The notes: generated by a model not told the origin, from the letters alone. A stretch of DNA of 64,000 nt from Devosia litorisediminis (GCF_018334155.1 NZ_JAGXTP010000001.1:558001-622000), one strand, 5' to 3'. Counted from the stretch's first letter, positions 1 through 8,517 are shown. Numbers and translations: made by a program.

Positions 1-268
1 CCTGATAGACCGTGCCGATGCCGTGCGTCTGGGCGTGCAAGGGGTTCTCGAGTACGGCCGGGACACCGTCGACCAGCACCTGGCCACCATCAGGCTGGTA
101 AGCGCCGGTGAGGATCTTGATCAGGGTGGATTTGCCGGCGCCGTTCTCGCCCAGCAGGGCATGCACCTGGCCGGGACGAACCCCGAAATCAACGGAATCA
201 AGCGCGGTGTGACCGCCGAAAATCTTGGTGACGCCGCGTGCTTGAAGCACGTATTGGCCCTCGGTCAT
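1..268 (-). CDS. ytfR: Sugar ABC transporter ATP-binding protein, YtfR-like (N-terminal part, cut by window edge)
   Basis: The visible 89 codons encode the start of an RbsA/YtfR-class ATPase, which powers sugar import at the inner membrane. They begin MTEGQYVLQARGVTKIFGG and contain a Walker A motif GENGAGKST about residues 40-48, a Q-loop region near the edge (GIGTVYQ) and an aromatic A-loop residue in KIFGG. The gene lies 94 bp downstream of the ytfQ-like binding protein on the same strand, so the pair should be galactofuranose transport genes. The ytfR name rests on the strong ytfQ match next door; the truncated sequence alone only shows the RbsA class. The rest of the gene and the permeases lie outside the window. 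Confidence 0.85.
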   Translation of the reverse strand, partial: MTEGQYVLQARGVTKIFGGHTALDSVDFGVRPGQVHALLGENGAGKSTLIKILTGAYQPDGGQVLVDGVPAVLENPLHAQTHGIGTVYQ

Positions 269-319
269 GCCGGTCTCCCCCAGGTCTCGCGCCGCCGTTC
301 CGGCTGTGTCGCGAAGCAA

Positions 320-345
320 GTCCCGCCAGCGTGAGCCGGCGGGAC
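320..345 (-). other. Intercistronic stem-loop between ytfQ-like and ytfR-like genes
   Basis: GTCCCGCCAGC (320-330) can pair with GCCGGCGGGAC (335-345) around a 4-nt loop, with one mismatch or wobble. No U-tract follows. It lies directly after the binding-protein stop codon and before the ATPase start. Such hairpins in transport operons usually stabilise the upstream binding-protein mRNA or partly end transcription. That role is inferred here. Confidence 0.6.
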
Positions 346-362
346 AGATGTGTCAGGTCTGA

Positions 363-1337
363 TTAGTAGCCCAGACCCTTGCGGGTGTCATATTCACCCT
401 GTGGGTTGTCGGCAGGGGTGTAGAGCTTGGACTCGGTGATGATGAACTTCTCGGGCGCCGTGCCATCGGCAAGATAGGCAGAGAGGGCATCAAAAGCGGG
501 TCCGGCCATGTTGGGTGTCAGCTCAACAGTGGCGTTGGCTTCACCAGCAACCATGGCAGCGAAGATATCTGGAACGGCGTCAATCGAGACGACCTTGATA
601 TCGGTGCCGGGCTTGAGGCCGGCGTCCTTGATCGCCTGAATGGCGCCAACAGCCATGTCATCATTGTGGGCATAGACGGCGCAGATATCGGCGCCACCGT
701 TTTCAGCCTTGATGAAGCCTTCCATGACTTCCTTGCCCTTGGAACGGGTAAAGTCGCCGGTCTGGCTGCGGGCGATGGTCAGATTGTCATGACCGGCGAG
801 CGCTTCTTCAAAGCCCTGCTTGCGATTGATGGCCGGGGTGGAGCCCACGGTTCCCTGCAACTCGACGACCTTACAGTCGGCGTCGCCCACCGCATCGACC
901 AGCCACTGGCCAGCAACGCGACCTTCCTTGATCTGATCTGATGCAACCGAGGTGAGATAGAGATCTTCAGGCGCGTCCACGCCGCGATCGAGCAGAATGA
1001 CGGGGATTTCGGCTTCCTTGGCTTCAGTCAGCACGTCGTCCCAGCCGGTGGCCACGACCGGCGCAACCATGATGGCATCAACGCCCTGGGCAATGAAGCC
1101 GCGGATCGCCTTGATCTGGTTTTCCTGCTTCTGTTGTGCGTCGGCAAATTTGAGATCAATGCCGCGCTCTTCGGCCTGCTGCTTGGTGACCGAGGTCTCG
1201 GCAGCGCGCCAACCCGATTCCGAGCCGATCTGGCTGAAGCCGACAGTGAGGCCGTTCAGATTGTCCTGAGCGATGGCGACAGATGTCAAAGCGGTAGCGA
1301 GGCTTGCCGCGATGGCAAGCTTGGAAATGATGTTCAC
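363..1337 (-). CDS. ytfQ: Galactofuranose-type ABC transporter periplasmic binding protein (YtfQ-like)
   Basis: 324 residues with a signal peptide (cleavage likely after the A-I-A-Q region near residue 23). It delivers a furanose sugar to the inner-membrane ABC permease. The mature N-terminus carries the YtfQ hallmark GFSQIGSESGWRAAET. Later blocks also closely follow the Escherichia coli YtfQ sequence I know: QQKQENQIKA, APVVATGWD, LQGTVGSTPAINRK, GDFTRSKGKEVMEGFIKAE, VYAHNDDMA and VELTPNMAGPAFDAL. Conservation is so extended that orthology is likely, although substrate specificity was not tested. It precedes the ytfR-like gene in one operon, separated by a stem-loop. The start ATG at 1335-1337 is preceded by GGGAGGACATC, a good ribosome site. 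Confidence 0.93.
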   Translation of the reverse strand: MNIISKLAIAASLATALTSVAIAQDNLNGLTVGFSQIGSESGWRAAETSVTKQQAEERGIDLKFADAQQKQENQIKAIRGFIAQGVDAIMVAPVVATGWDDVLTEAKEAEIPVILLDRGVDAPEDLYLTSVASDQIKEGRVAGQWLVDAVGDADCKVVELQGTVGSTPAINRKQGFEEALAGHDNLTIARSQTGDFTRSKGKEVMEGFIKAENGGADICAVYAHNDDMAVGAIQAIKDAGLKPGTDIKVVSIDAVPDIFAAMVAGEANATVELTPNMAGPAFDALSAYLADGTAPEKFIITESKLYTPADNPQGEYDTRKGLGY

Positions 1338-1771
1338 GATGTCCTCCCAAAAATGATCGCAGCGGTGTGTTCACCTGCGGCGATGAAAGGACGCTATATA
1401 AAGTACTATTATATGTAAAGATGGAATCGAGGCCAGTGCCCGCGGGTAGCTTCCAGGTCGGGCTAGACCAAGTGTTGGTCGATTAACTCGTTGAAAAGAG
1501 GCAGGAAATCCACATGAACCAGGCCAGGTTTGACGGGCTGGTCGGTAGCGAGATGGTGTGGGTGTCTCAAATTTTTCTGAACCGTTACCCCTGAATTTGT
1601 CGCTGCTGGCCCTCAGAGCGAAGGGGCCTTTACCGCAAAGCCGGGTCCGCGGGGCGAAGGCGCGCGGCACCTGTCGCCAACGTCGCAAAAGACAGATGCG
1701 GCTCAATTTCTGGACCGCGGATCAATCAATCACCTCCAGGGCCAAGATGGCAGATTGCGCCGAATTTCCTC

Positions 1772-1791
1772 TATTCGTTGGTCCAAGAATA
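1772..1791. promoter_or_regulatory. Possible second regulator site, TATTC-g-TTGG-T-CCAA-GAATA
   Basis: Inverted repeat with one bulged G in the left arm. It shares the core TTG(G)TCCAA with the better palindrome at 1855-1871, so it could be a second operator for the downstream FadR-type regulator. The evidence is symmetry and core similarity only. Confidence 0.3.
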
Positions 1792-1854
1792 TCAAAAACG
1801 CTGAAATTCGCGAGAATATGAAGGAATTTGACTCTTAATCGGGAGTAATTTATC

Positions 1855-1871
1855 TATTTGTCCAACAAATA
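1855..1871. promoter_or_regulatory. Probable GntR/FadR-type operator TATTTGT-CCA-ACAAATA
   Basis: Perfect inverted repeat with 7-bp arms and a 3-bp centre, immediately before the AGGAG ribosome site of the FadR-type gene at 1884. The core TTGTCCAACAA has the TTGT..ACAA symmetry typical of FadR-subfamily operators. Its position, against the Shine-Dalgarno sequence, predicts negative autoregulation by blocking initiation. Confidence 0.6.
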
Positions 1872-1883
1872 GGAGCGACGTGC

Positions 1884-2633
1884 GTGAGTGCATCAAAGAG
1901 CAATGCCAATGCCGCCGACAGGGACGCCACGGCCAGCGGCGTGTCCGATGCCGTCATCCGCTCCTCGTCCCACTCCGCGGTGGACGAGATGGTGCTCAAT
2001 ATTCGCGGTCTGATTTCGAGTGAGGGGCTGGGTGTTGGCGACAATCTGCCAACAGAGCGCGAGCTGTGCGAGCGTTTCTCCTCAAGCCGCAATACGGTGC
2101 GCGAGGCGATGCGCATTCTCAAAGCCTACGGCATCGTGTCGGTGCGCCCCAAAGTGGGTGCAACGATCATTGATGACCGGATGGAGCGCGCGCTCGACCT
2201 GTTCTCATTCAATACGCTGGAAGTGTCGCGCGACACGTTCGCCGATATTCAGGGCTTTCGCGGTCTGCTCGAAGTGTCCTCGGTCGATCTGCTGTTCGAG
2301 AAGGTCAATGCGGCCGATATCGCGGCATTGCGGGCTGCCAATGAAGAGCTGAAGAAGGCCGAACTGGCGCTGGATGCGTCCGAAGCTGACTTCCGGTTTC
2401 ATACGCGGCTGATCCAGATCATGGACAACAAGGCCATGCTGGACGTGTACAAAATCATGAAGCCAGTGATCCTGCGCATCATGCTGCGCGGCAAGACCCG
2501 GCACACCTTCTCGACCGCGACGTTTGAAGAGCACAACGAGATCGTGGATGCGCTCGAGAAGCGGGACGGCACTGCCTACCAGTACAAGATGAAAACGCAT
2601 TTGGAAGCGGGCTTCAGGCATTTCAGCGCCTAG
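1884..2633 (+). CDS. GntR-family transcriptional regulator, FadR/FCD type
   Basis: 249 residues. The N-terminal winged helix-turn-helix (about residues 33-95) contains the GntR signature LPTERELCERFSSSRNTVREAMRIL. The C-terminal half (about 110-245) is an all-helical FCD ligand-binding domain with metal or ligand candidates such as D and H residues in the FRFHTRLIQ block. The start is GTG at 1884 with AGGAG eight bases upstream; ATG codons inside would delete the HTH. It sits between the ytfQ-like operon and a second sugar ABC operon and probably represses one or both in the absence of a sugar or sugar acid. A palindrome overlaps its own ribosome site. The inducer cannot be read from sequence. 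Confidence 0.9.
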   Translation: MSASKSNANAADRDATASGVSDAVIRSSSHSAVDEMVLNIRGLISSEGLGVGDNLPTERELCERFSSSRNTVREAMRILKAYGIVSVRPKVGATIIDDRMERALDLFSFNTLEVSRDTFADIQGFRGLLEVSSVDLLFEKVNAADIAALRAANEELKKAELALDASEADFRFHTRLIQIMDNKAMLDVYKIMKPVILRIMLRGKTRHTFSTATFEEHNEIVDALEKRDGTAYQYKMKTHLEAGFRHFSA

Positions 2634-2744
2634 GGGCGCGGAGCAATCTGCCGTGGTGCGGGGAGGCAACACGGCAAGACAGGTTTGATGACCACCTCAG
2701 GTGGCGTCAACACAAGGTGCACTCAGGCACCAAGGGAGGAACCT

Positions 2745-3881
2745 ATGAAACTCAATACATTTATCGCCGCGAGTGTGACCAGCTTGATGCTGTCGACAAG
2801 CGCATCGGTGGCGGCGCCAGCGGTTGTGGCCGGTCCGGGCGTTGATCCGGGCTGCTTTGCGCCCTGGGACGCGGAGACAAGCTTTTTCCAGTGGCCAGCC
2901 AAGCAGGGCCCCTACAAGGTCGCCATCGTGAATGGCTTTGTCGGCAATGGCTGGCGCATCCAGATGATCAAGACCGCCAAGGCCTTTGCAGAAGATCCGT
3001 CGATGAAGGACAAGCTGGCTGAATTCAAGGTTGTCTCGACCGGGACGGATGCGGCCACCCAGTTGGGCGCGATTGAGGACTTCATCAACCAGGGCTTTGA
3101 CGCCATCGTGACGATCGCGGTGTCTCCCGAGGGCTTTGACCGGGTAATCAAGCTTGCCGACCGACAGGACGTCGTGATCGTCCCGTTCGACAATGTGCTC
3201 GATACCGACGCGGTGATGCAGATCAATGAGGACCAGCTGGCGATGGGCCGGACCTGGGCGCAGTTTGTCCTCGATCAACTCGCCGAGGACGGCAAGACTT
3301 CGGGCAAGGTGCTTGAAGTGCGCGGGCTGGCCGGCAATTCTGTGGACCGGGACCGTTCTATCGGCATCAACGCCGTTCTGGATGAGTCCGGTGGTGACTG
3401 GGAGCGCGTCTCGGTTGTTGGTAACTGGGACGATGGGACCGCTCAGAAGGTCGTGGCCGACGCCATCGCTGTCCACGGCAGCTTTGACGCCATTCTGGCT
3501 CAAGGCGGGACAACGGGCGTGGTTCAGGCGATGCTGGATGCTGGGCACCCGATGGTGCCAGTTGCTGGCGAGTCCGAAAATGGCTTCCGCAAGCTGATGG
3601 CCGAGCACTCGGCCGAAGGGCTTAAGGGTATCTCGATTGGCCAGTCGCCAGGTCTTGTTGCCATTGCGATGAAGGCAGCGGTGTCGGCGCTGGAAGGCAA
3701 TGTGATGCCACAGCTGATTTCGGTGCCCTTGCCTGTGGCAACCTATGATGAGCTCGAGGATGGCGTGAACTATTGGTCGGATCTGCCCGACAATTTCTTC
3801 ACGGTGAACGAGTTCCCGGCCTGTGGCGTGAACATTACCGGCCCGTCGATCATGGCGCAGAGCGAAGCAGACGCGACCTAG
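2745..3881 (+). CDS. Sugar ABC transporter periplasmic substrate-binding protein (type 1 periplasmic fold)
   Basis: 378 residues from the ATG at 2745, which has AGGGAGGA just upstream. An in-frame ATG at 2685 would add 20 residues ahead of the signal peptide and is rejected. The signal peptide (MKLNTFIAASV... to about residue 24) is followed by a RbsB-like two-lobe domain with blocks VNGFVGNGWRIQMIKTAKAF, IEDFINQGFDAIVT, VLEVRGLAGNSVDRDRS and ILAQGGTTGVVQAM. It should bind a sugar for the transporter encoded by the next three genes. The sugar is unknown. At about 378 residues it is longer than RbsB (about 296), as in the Periplasmic_BP_4 subgroup. Confidence 0.9.
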   Translation: MKLNTFIAASVTSLMLSTSASVAAPAVVAGPGVDPGCFAPWDAETSFFQWPAKQGPYKVAIVNGFVGNGWRIQMIKTAKAFAEDPSMKDKLAEFKVVSTGTDAATQLGAIEDFINQGFDAIVTIAVSPEGFDRVIKLADRQDVVIVPFDNVLDTDAVMQINEDQLAMGRTWAQFVLDQLAEDGKTSGKVLEVRGLAGNSVDRDRSIGINAVLDESGGDWERVSVVGNWDDGTAQKVVADAIAVHGSFDAILAQGGTTGVVQAMLDAGHPMVPVAGESENGFRKLMAEHSAEGLKGISIGQSPGLVAIAMKAAVSALEGNVMPQLISVPLPVATYDELEDGVNYWSDLPDNFFTVNEFPACGVNITGPSIMAQSEADAT

Positions 3882-3922
3882 TTGTTGCTCCCGTCAGCCA
3901 AACAGGGCGCGCGGGTATCCCG

Positions 3923-3953
3923 GGTGAAGGCAGCGTTTGGCGCTGCCTTCACC
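3923..3953 (+). other. Intercistronic stem-loop after the second sugar-binding protein
   Basis: A perfect 13-bp stem: GGTGAAGGCAGCG (3923-3935) pairs with CGCTGCCTTCACC (3941-3953) around the loop TTTGG. No U-run follows. It lies 40 bp after the binding-protein stop and 90 bp before the ATPase start, so it can protect the upstream message and reduce downstream expression. An in-frame ATG at 3937 lies inside this loop, which argues against that codon being the start of the ATPase. Confidence 0.75.
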
Positions 3954-4044
3954 TCACGAGCGGCAAGCGATTGTCGCCGCCAGCCGAGACCAGTCTCATC
4001 TACCGTTCCGGCCGCCTGTCGCAGCCGGGAAATGGGAGCGCGCA

Positions 4045-5577
4045 TTGACGTCCAGTGACCAGTTTGACCAGCCCATCGTACAATTGAGTGGCGTATCGAA
4101 ATACTTCTCGGGCGCGCGGGCGCTGGAAGGTGTCGATTTTGCCTGCCGCAGGGGCAGTACGCACGCCATTCTGGGGGAGAATGGTGCGGGTAAATCGACC
4201 CTGATCAAGATCATGTCGGGCGTGCTGCGGCCCGATACCGGCCGTTTGCTGGTCAACGGCAATGCAGTTCATTTTGCTTCGCCGTCCGAAGCGGCAAGAG
4301 CGGGGGTGGTCTGCATCTTCCAGGAATTGTCGCTGGTTCCTGATCTGAGTGTGGCCGACAATATTTCGATCTCCGATCCTCCCCGGCGCTTCGGCATGAT
4401 CGATGCTCGCGCGCAGCGGCGTCGCGCCGAAGCGCTACTGGCCCGCATCAAGTGTGAGGATGTTGATCCCAACGCGCTGGTGCGCGATCTCAGCCTGTCG
4501 CGGCGCCAGATGGTGGAGATCGCCAAGGCGCTGGGCAAAAATCCCCAGGTGCTGATCCTTGATGAGGCCACATCGGCACTGACCAGTCGCGATGTTCAAA
4601 CGGTCTATGACCTGCTGGCGGAGCTCAAGGCAGACAATGTTGCGAGCCTGTTTATCTCTCATCGCATGAACGAGGTGGAAGCGCTGTGTGACACGCTTTC
4701 GGTGTTCCGCAATGGCAGCCATGTCGAGACCTTTGCCAAAGGCGCGAAGTCTGATCGTGATATCGTGTGCTTGATGATCGGACGCGATGTCGAGGCGCAG
4801 TTTCCGCCCAAGCCTGCCGCCAAAGAGCATGCGCCGTGCCTGAGCATTGAAGAGCTCAAATGGGAAAACCGGCTGAATGGGGTGAACCTGAGCGTCGGTG
4901 CTGGCGAGATCGTTGGGCTTGGCGGGCTGGATGGTCAGGGACAAAAGGAATTGCTGCTGGCGCTGTTCGGTGTGCTGCGCGGCGTGCAGGGCACGGTGAA
5001 CGCTGGCGGGAGTATCGATATTCCCAACTCACCCGCCGCATCGAAATCGGGGCAGGCCCGCATTGCGCTGGTGCCCGAAGATCGCAAGACCGAAGGGCTG
5101 ATGCTGCCAATGTCGATTGCCGACAATCTGCTGGCGGCTTCCTATGACAAGATCTCCAGCGGCCCGTTCATCAATCCCGCGCTTGAGAGACAGGCCGTGG
5201 CTGACGGCGTCTCCAAGCTGCAGATCAAGATCGGCCAATCCAAAGACGCGGTGGCCACGCTGTCGGGCGGCAATCAGCAAAAGGTGGTGATCGCCAAGTG
5301 GCTGATGACCGATCCGGACATCATCCTGCTCAATGACCCGACGCGGGGCATCGATGTCGGGACCAAGCAGGAAATCTACAAGTTGATGCGTGACCTCGCC
5401 GATGCGGGCAAGGCGATCCTGTTCTACTCAACCGACTATGCCGAACTGATCGGGTGCTGTGACCGTGTGGCGGTGATGTATGACGGCGCCATTCTGACGG
5501 AGTTGCGCGGAGAGGCAATCACCGAAGAGGCCATTGTTGCCGCTGCCCTCAACATTGATACGGGAGCCGCAGCATGA
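4045..5577 (+). CDS. Sugar ABC transporter ATP-binding protein, double-NBD RbsA class
   Basis: 510 residues from a TTG at 4045 with GGGAG seven bases upstream, close to the usual RbsA length of about 500. An upstream in-frame ATG at 3937 would add 36 non-family residues and lies in a hairpin. NBD1 has Walker A GENGAGKST (44-52), signature LSLSRRQMVEIAKAL and Walker B VLILDEATSAL. NBD2 has a degenerate P-loop GLGGLDGQGQKEL, signature LSGGNQQKVVIAKWL and LLNDPTRGIDVG, where the usual catalytic glutamate context is altered. Such asymmetry is normal in this family. It energises uptake through the two permeases that follow. Its stop overlaps the next start as ATGA. Confidence 0.93.
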   Translation: MTSSDQFDQPIVQLSGVSKYFSGARALEGVDFACRRGSTHAILGENGAGKSTLIKIMSGVLRPDTGRLLVNGNAVHFASPSEAARAGVVCIFQELSLVPDLSVADNISISDPPRRFGMIDARAQRRRAEALLARIKCEDVDPNALVRDLSLSRRQMVEIAKALGKNPQVLILDEATSALTSRDVQTVYDLLAELKADNVASLFISHRMNEVEALCDTLSVFRNGSHVETFAKGAKSDRDIVCLMIGRDVEAQFPPKPAAKEHAPCLSIEELKWENRLNGVNLSVGAGEIVGLGGLDGQGQKELLLALFGVLRGVQGTVNAGGSIDIPNSPAASKSGQARIALVPEDRKTEGLMLPMSIADNLLAASYDKISSGPFINPALERQAVADGVSKLQIKIGQSKDAVATLSGGNQQKVVIAKWLMTDPDIILLNDPTRGIDVGTKQEIYKLMRDLADAGKAILFYSTDYAELIGCCDRVAVMYDGAILTELRGEAITEEAIVAAALNIDTGAAA

Positions 5578-6623
5578 GCGATTTCACCCGCGCCCTGGCT
5601 GCCAATGTCCGCCAGAACCGAGGCTTCTTTGGCGCCCTGATCCTGCTGTCGGTTCTCTATATCACCTATAATTTCATGCATCCGCGCGGCTTCTCCACGG
5701 CGGTGCTGGTGCAAAATGCCAATGAAGTTGTGGCCATCGCGTTTGTGGCCATGGCGCAGACATTGCCGGTGTTGCTGGGCGGGCTTGATCTGTCGGTCGG
5801 CGCCGTGATGACGCTGGCGGCGTGCATTGCCTCCGAACTGGTGCATGGTTCGCCGGCTCAGATCATGCTGGGGATGGTCATCACGCTGATGTCAGGCGCT
5901 GCCTTCGGCCTGATGAACGGGCTGATCATTGTCTATGGGCGTTTGCAGCCAATTATCGCCACGCTGGCGACCGGGGCGATCGCGATGGGGCTGGCGCTGT
6001 TCATCCGGCCCAATCCGGGTGGGAATGTCGATAGTGACCTGAACTGGGCGATGACCAATTCGCTGTGGGATTTTGTCGACACCTATAAGCTGTTTGATCC
6101 GGATGCGGGCTGGTTTCAACCGCTGGCCTGGATCCCGGTGCCTTTCATCTTTCTGTTCGGTATCGCGGCGGCCACCTGGATACCGTTTCGTCGCTCGGTG
6201 ACCGGGCGCACGGTCTATGCCATCGGCTCATCGGAAGGCGCTGCCTTCATGTCGGGCCTGCCGCTCAACCGCGCCAAGATCGCTGCGTTCACGCTGGGCG
6301 GGTTCTTTGCAGCCTGTGGCGGGCTTTATCTGGCCATTCAGACCTCGTCGGGCAATGCCGATATCACTCAGGCGGGCACCTATACGCTGAACTCGATTGC
6401 GGCGGTGGTGCTGGGTGGCACGTCGCTGATGGGGGGCGTGGGCAGCGCCATCGGTTCACTGGTCGGCGCACTCATCCTGCGCGTGATTTCGTTCTACTTC
6501 CGCATCGTTTCCATTGATCCGCTGCTGCAGCCGCTGGTGGAGGGTATCGTTCTGCTCGCCGCTGTCAGTCTGGGCGCCATCAGAACGCTGCGGGTCAAAA
6601 ACCGCCTCGACCTCTTTCGATAG
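5574..6623 (+). CDS. Sugar ABC transporter permease (RbsC-like, BPD_transp_2)
   Basis: 349 residues, an integral inner-membrane protein with about ten hydrophobic segments. The family block LPVLLGGLDLSVGAVMTLA follows the third segment. The segment GRTVYAIGSSEGAAFMSGL is the conserved cytoplasmic loop that contacts the ATPase, and AAVVLGGTSLMGGVGS lies near the C-terminus. It overlaps the ATPase gene by four bases (ATGA), so translation is probably coupled. It should form a heterodimeric channel with the next gene product. Compared with RbsC (about 320 residues) it has a longer loop around residues 145-190, containing SDLNWAMTNSLWDFVDTY. Confidence 0.92.
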   Translation: MSDFTRALAANVRQNRGFFGALILLSVLYITYNFMHPRGFSTAVLVQNANEVVAIAFVAMAQTLPVLLGGLDLSVGAVMTLAACIASELVHGSPAQIMLGMVITLMSGAAFGLMNGLIIVYGRLQPIIATLATGAIAMGLALFIRPNPGGNVDSDLNWAMTNSLWDFVDTYKLFDPDAGWFQPLAWIPVPFIFLFGIAAATWIPFRRSVTGRTVYAIGSSEGAAFMSGLPLNRAKIAAFTLGGFFAACGGLYLAIQTSSGNADITQAGTYTLNSIAAVVLGGTSLMGGVGSAIGSLVGALILRVISFYFRIVSIDPLLQPLVEGIVLLAAVSLGAIRTLRVKNRLDLFR

Positions 6624-6631
6624 GTGATATC

Positions 6632-7591
6632 TTGCAGTCTCTTTTCTCGCGCATAAGCCCAGACAGCAGGCCATCGGTCATTGCCTCTGGTTTCATTGTC
6701 GTCATCCTGCTGGTTGGCACGGTCTACACGTTAATGACTCAGGGTACGGCGCCGCTGCTATCGCCCAATTACATGCTGCAACAACTGCAGACCGGTGCGT
6801 TTCTCGGTATTGTGGCGGCCGGCATGATGATGGTCATTCTGCTGGGCCATATCGATCTGAGCATACCGTGGACACTGACCGCGGCGGCGATGATGGCGAC
6901 CACTGTCGGTGGCGATCTGGCGATACCAACCGCGATCGGCGTAGGCGTTGCGGTGGGGCTGGCCAATGGCATCGGTGTGGCCTATCTGCGCATTCCATCA
7001 ATGATCTTCACGCTGGGCATCGACTCGGTTCTGCGCGGCCTGATGGTGGCCCATACCGGCGGCTTTGCGCCGCCCGATCAGGCCACGCCGCTGATGCGGT
7101 TTCTGGCTGCCGACAAGGTTCTGGGCATTCCCGTGGCGATCTTCGTGTGGGCGCTGGTTTCGGTCGTGATCGCCTTTATTCTGAAGCGTACCAGCTTTGG
7201 GCGATCGGTTTATGCCACGGGCAATCGTGAAGCCGCCGCCTATCTGTCGGGCATCAATACGCGATGGGTGATCATCGGCGCCTTCGTGATTTCGGGGGTA
7301 TGCGCGGCGCTGGCCGGGGTGTTGCTGGCCGGATATTCGGCCAAGGCCTATCAGGGAATGGGCAATGCGTTTCTGTTGCCGTCAATCGCGGCGGTGGTGC
7401 TGGGTGGTACCCGCATTCTGGGCGGGCAGGGGCGTTATACCGGCACGATTATCGGCGTTGTGCTGATCGTACTGCTCAACTCGGTGCTCTCGATCATGCA
7501 GATGCCCGAGGCCGGCCGGCAGGTGATCTATGGCTCGGTGATCGTCGGCATGTTGCTGGTGTATGGCCGGGGCCAGAAGGTCGTTTCCTAG
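6632..7591 (+). CDS. Second sugar ABC transporter permease (RbsC-like)
   Basis: 319 residues from a TTG at 6632 with AGGTGAT upstream. The first internal ATG would fall within the first membrane segment, so TTG is preferred. It carries the family blocks MVILLGHIDLSIPWTL, GRSVYATGNREAAAYLSGI and AAVVLGGTRILGGQGRYTG, and about nine membrane segments. It starts eight bases after the previous stop and closes the operon 2745-7591. Two different permeases mean the channel is a heterodimer. A small inverted repeat CCTCT-ATGC-AGAGG (7607-7620) sits between this gene and the convergent regulator and could weakly end both transcripts. Confidence 0.92.
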   Translation: MQSLFSRISPDSRPSVIASGFIVVILLVGTVYTLMTQGTAPLLSPNYMLQQLQTGAFLGIVAAGMMMVILLGHIDLSIPWTLTAAAMMATTVGGDLAIPTAIGVGVAVGLANGIGVAYLRIPSMIFTLGIDSVLRGLMVAHTGGFAPPDQATPLMRFLAADKVLGIPVAIFVWALVSVVIAFILKRTSFGRSVYATGNREAAAYLSGINTRWVIIGAFVISGVCAALAGVLLAGYSAKAYQGMGNAFLLPSIAAVVLGGTRILGGQGRYTGTIIGVVLIVLLNSVLSIMQMPEAGRQVIYGSVIVGMLLVYGRGQKVVS

Positions 7592-7633
7592 GCTGTCAGA
7601 AAACCCCCTCTATGCAGAGGACGCCCGCAGGGT

Positions 7634-8386
7634 TCAGGACAGGTCGGCTTCGTCGAGGTCTTCGATGAAATAGTGCGGCCACAGGGTGCGGAATGCCTCC
7701 ATGTCGGGTTTGAGCTTGCTGAGGTGCTCGTCCATCAGTGCCACGGCGGTATCAGCGTCGCCCCTGGACATTGCCGCGACAATGGCGCCGTGCTCCTGCA
7801 CCACGAGCAACATGCGCCCTTGCTGAGGCAGGGTGAGCCAGCGATAGCGATCGATATGGACTTTGACCTGCTGGATCAGTGTCCACAGGCTGGGGTATTT
7901 GCCGATCTGGGCAAAGGCGGCGTGGAAGGCTTCATCGGCGTGGTGGAAAGCCTTGATGTCACCGGCGTCGGCATGGCGCTGCTGCTCGGTCAGATTGATC
8001 TCGAGCTGGGCGAAGTATTGCGGGTTCGCCTGTGCGGTCGCTGCCCGAACAGTGGCGGCTTCGAGGGCGCGCCGCGCCATCATCGCTTCGCGTACCAAAG
8101 AGAGCCGAATGCGCGAGACGAAGGTGCCCGACTGGGGGACGACATCGACCAGCCCCTCTTCGCTTAGCCGCAAAATGGCCTCGCGCACCGGGGTGCGGCT
8201 GACACCGTAGCGCTGGGCCAGATCCTGCTCGGACAGGGCGGTGCCGGGGGGCAGATCCAGGCCACTGATGGCAGCGCGCAGATCGGCATAGATGATTTCA
8301 GAGTTTTTCTGGCGGGGGCGGGGACGCCGTTCGGCCAGTACTGGCGGAGCGGTGTTCGGCGCGCGCGGCTTGCGAGGCTTCTTCAT
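7634..8386 (-). CDS. GntR-family transcriptional regulator with FCD domain, divergent from TRAP operon
   Basis: 250 residues. After a basic, proline-rich N-terminal tail (MKKPRKPRAPN...) the winged HTH spans about residues 28-95 with the GntR core LSEQDLAQRYGVSRTPVREAI. The FCD domain follows (about 105-230) with the histidine-rich metal or ligand site around FHHADEAFHAAF and VVQEHGAIVAAM. It is transcribed away from a complete TRAP transporter operon and is the likely repressor of it, acting on the palindrome CTTGTATACAAG at 8518-8529. FCD regulators usually bind organic or sugar acids, which fits a TRAP substrate. No strong ribosome site was seen before the ATG at 8386. Confidence 0.9.
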   Translation of the reverse strand: MKKPRKPRAPNTAPPVLAERRPRPRQKNSEIIYADLRAAISGLDLPPGTALSEQDLAQRYGVSRTPVREAILRLSEEGLVDVVPQSGTFVSRIRLSLVREAMMARRALEAATVRAATAQANPQYFAQLEINLTEQQRHADAGDIKAFHHADEAFHAAFAQIGKYPSLWTLIQQVKVHIDRYRWLTLPQQGRMLLVVQEHGAIVAAMSRGDADTAVALMDEHLSKLKPDMEAFRTLWPHYFIEDLDEADLS

Positions 8387-8517
8387 ACTGCGGCGGTGTG
8401 CCGTTCCCCTTCATTGCCCGGGACGTTTTGCCGGTGGCATGTCGCACACCCCTGGCCGGTTCGGCCATCCCTGCCTTGCGTGCCGGGTGCAAGTGCTATA
8501 ACCCTTAACAACATTAG

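Larger units (their letters stand above)
1338..1883. promoter_or_regulatory. Divergent intergenic region between ytfQ-like and gntR genes
   Basis: 546 bp without a convincing gene. It is AT-rich at both ends and GC-rich in the middle. On the minus strand a perfect TATAAT reads from 1413 to 1408, about 70 nt before the ytfQ start; no good -35 was seen 17 bp further upstream. On the right side lie two symmetric sequences, at 1772-1791 and 1855-1871, listed separately. Open frames across the middle lack protein-like composition. Confidence 0.5.

Noticed and set aside
3937..4044. N-terminal extension of the second sugar ABC ATPase from the ATG at 3937
   Set aside because: The ATG lies in a 13-bp hairpin, the added 36 residues do not fit the family, and a TTG with a proper ribosome site exists at 4045.
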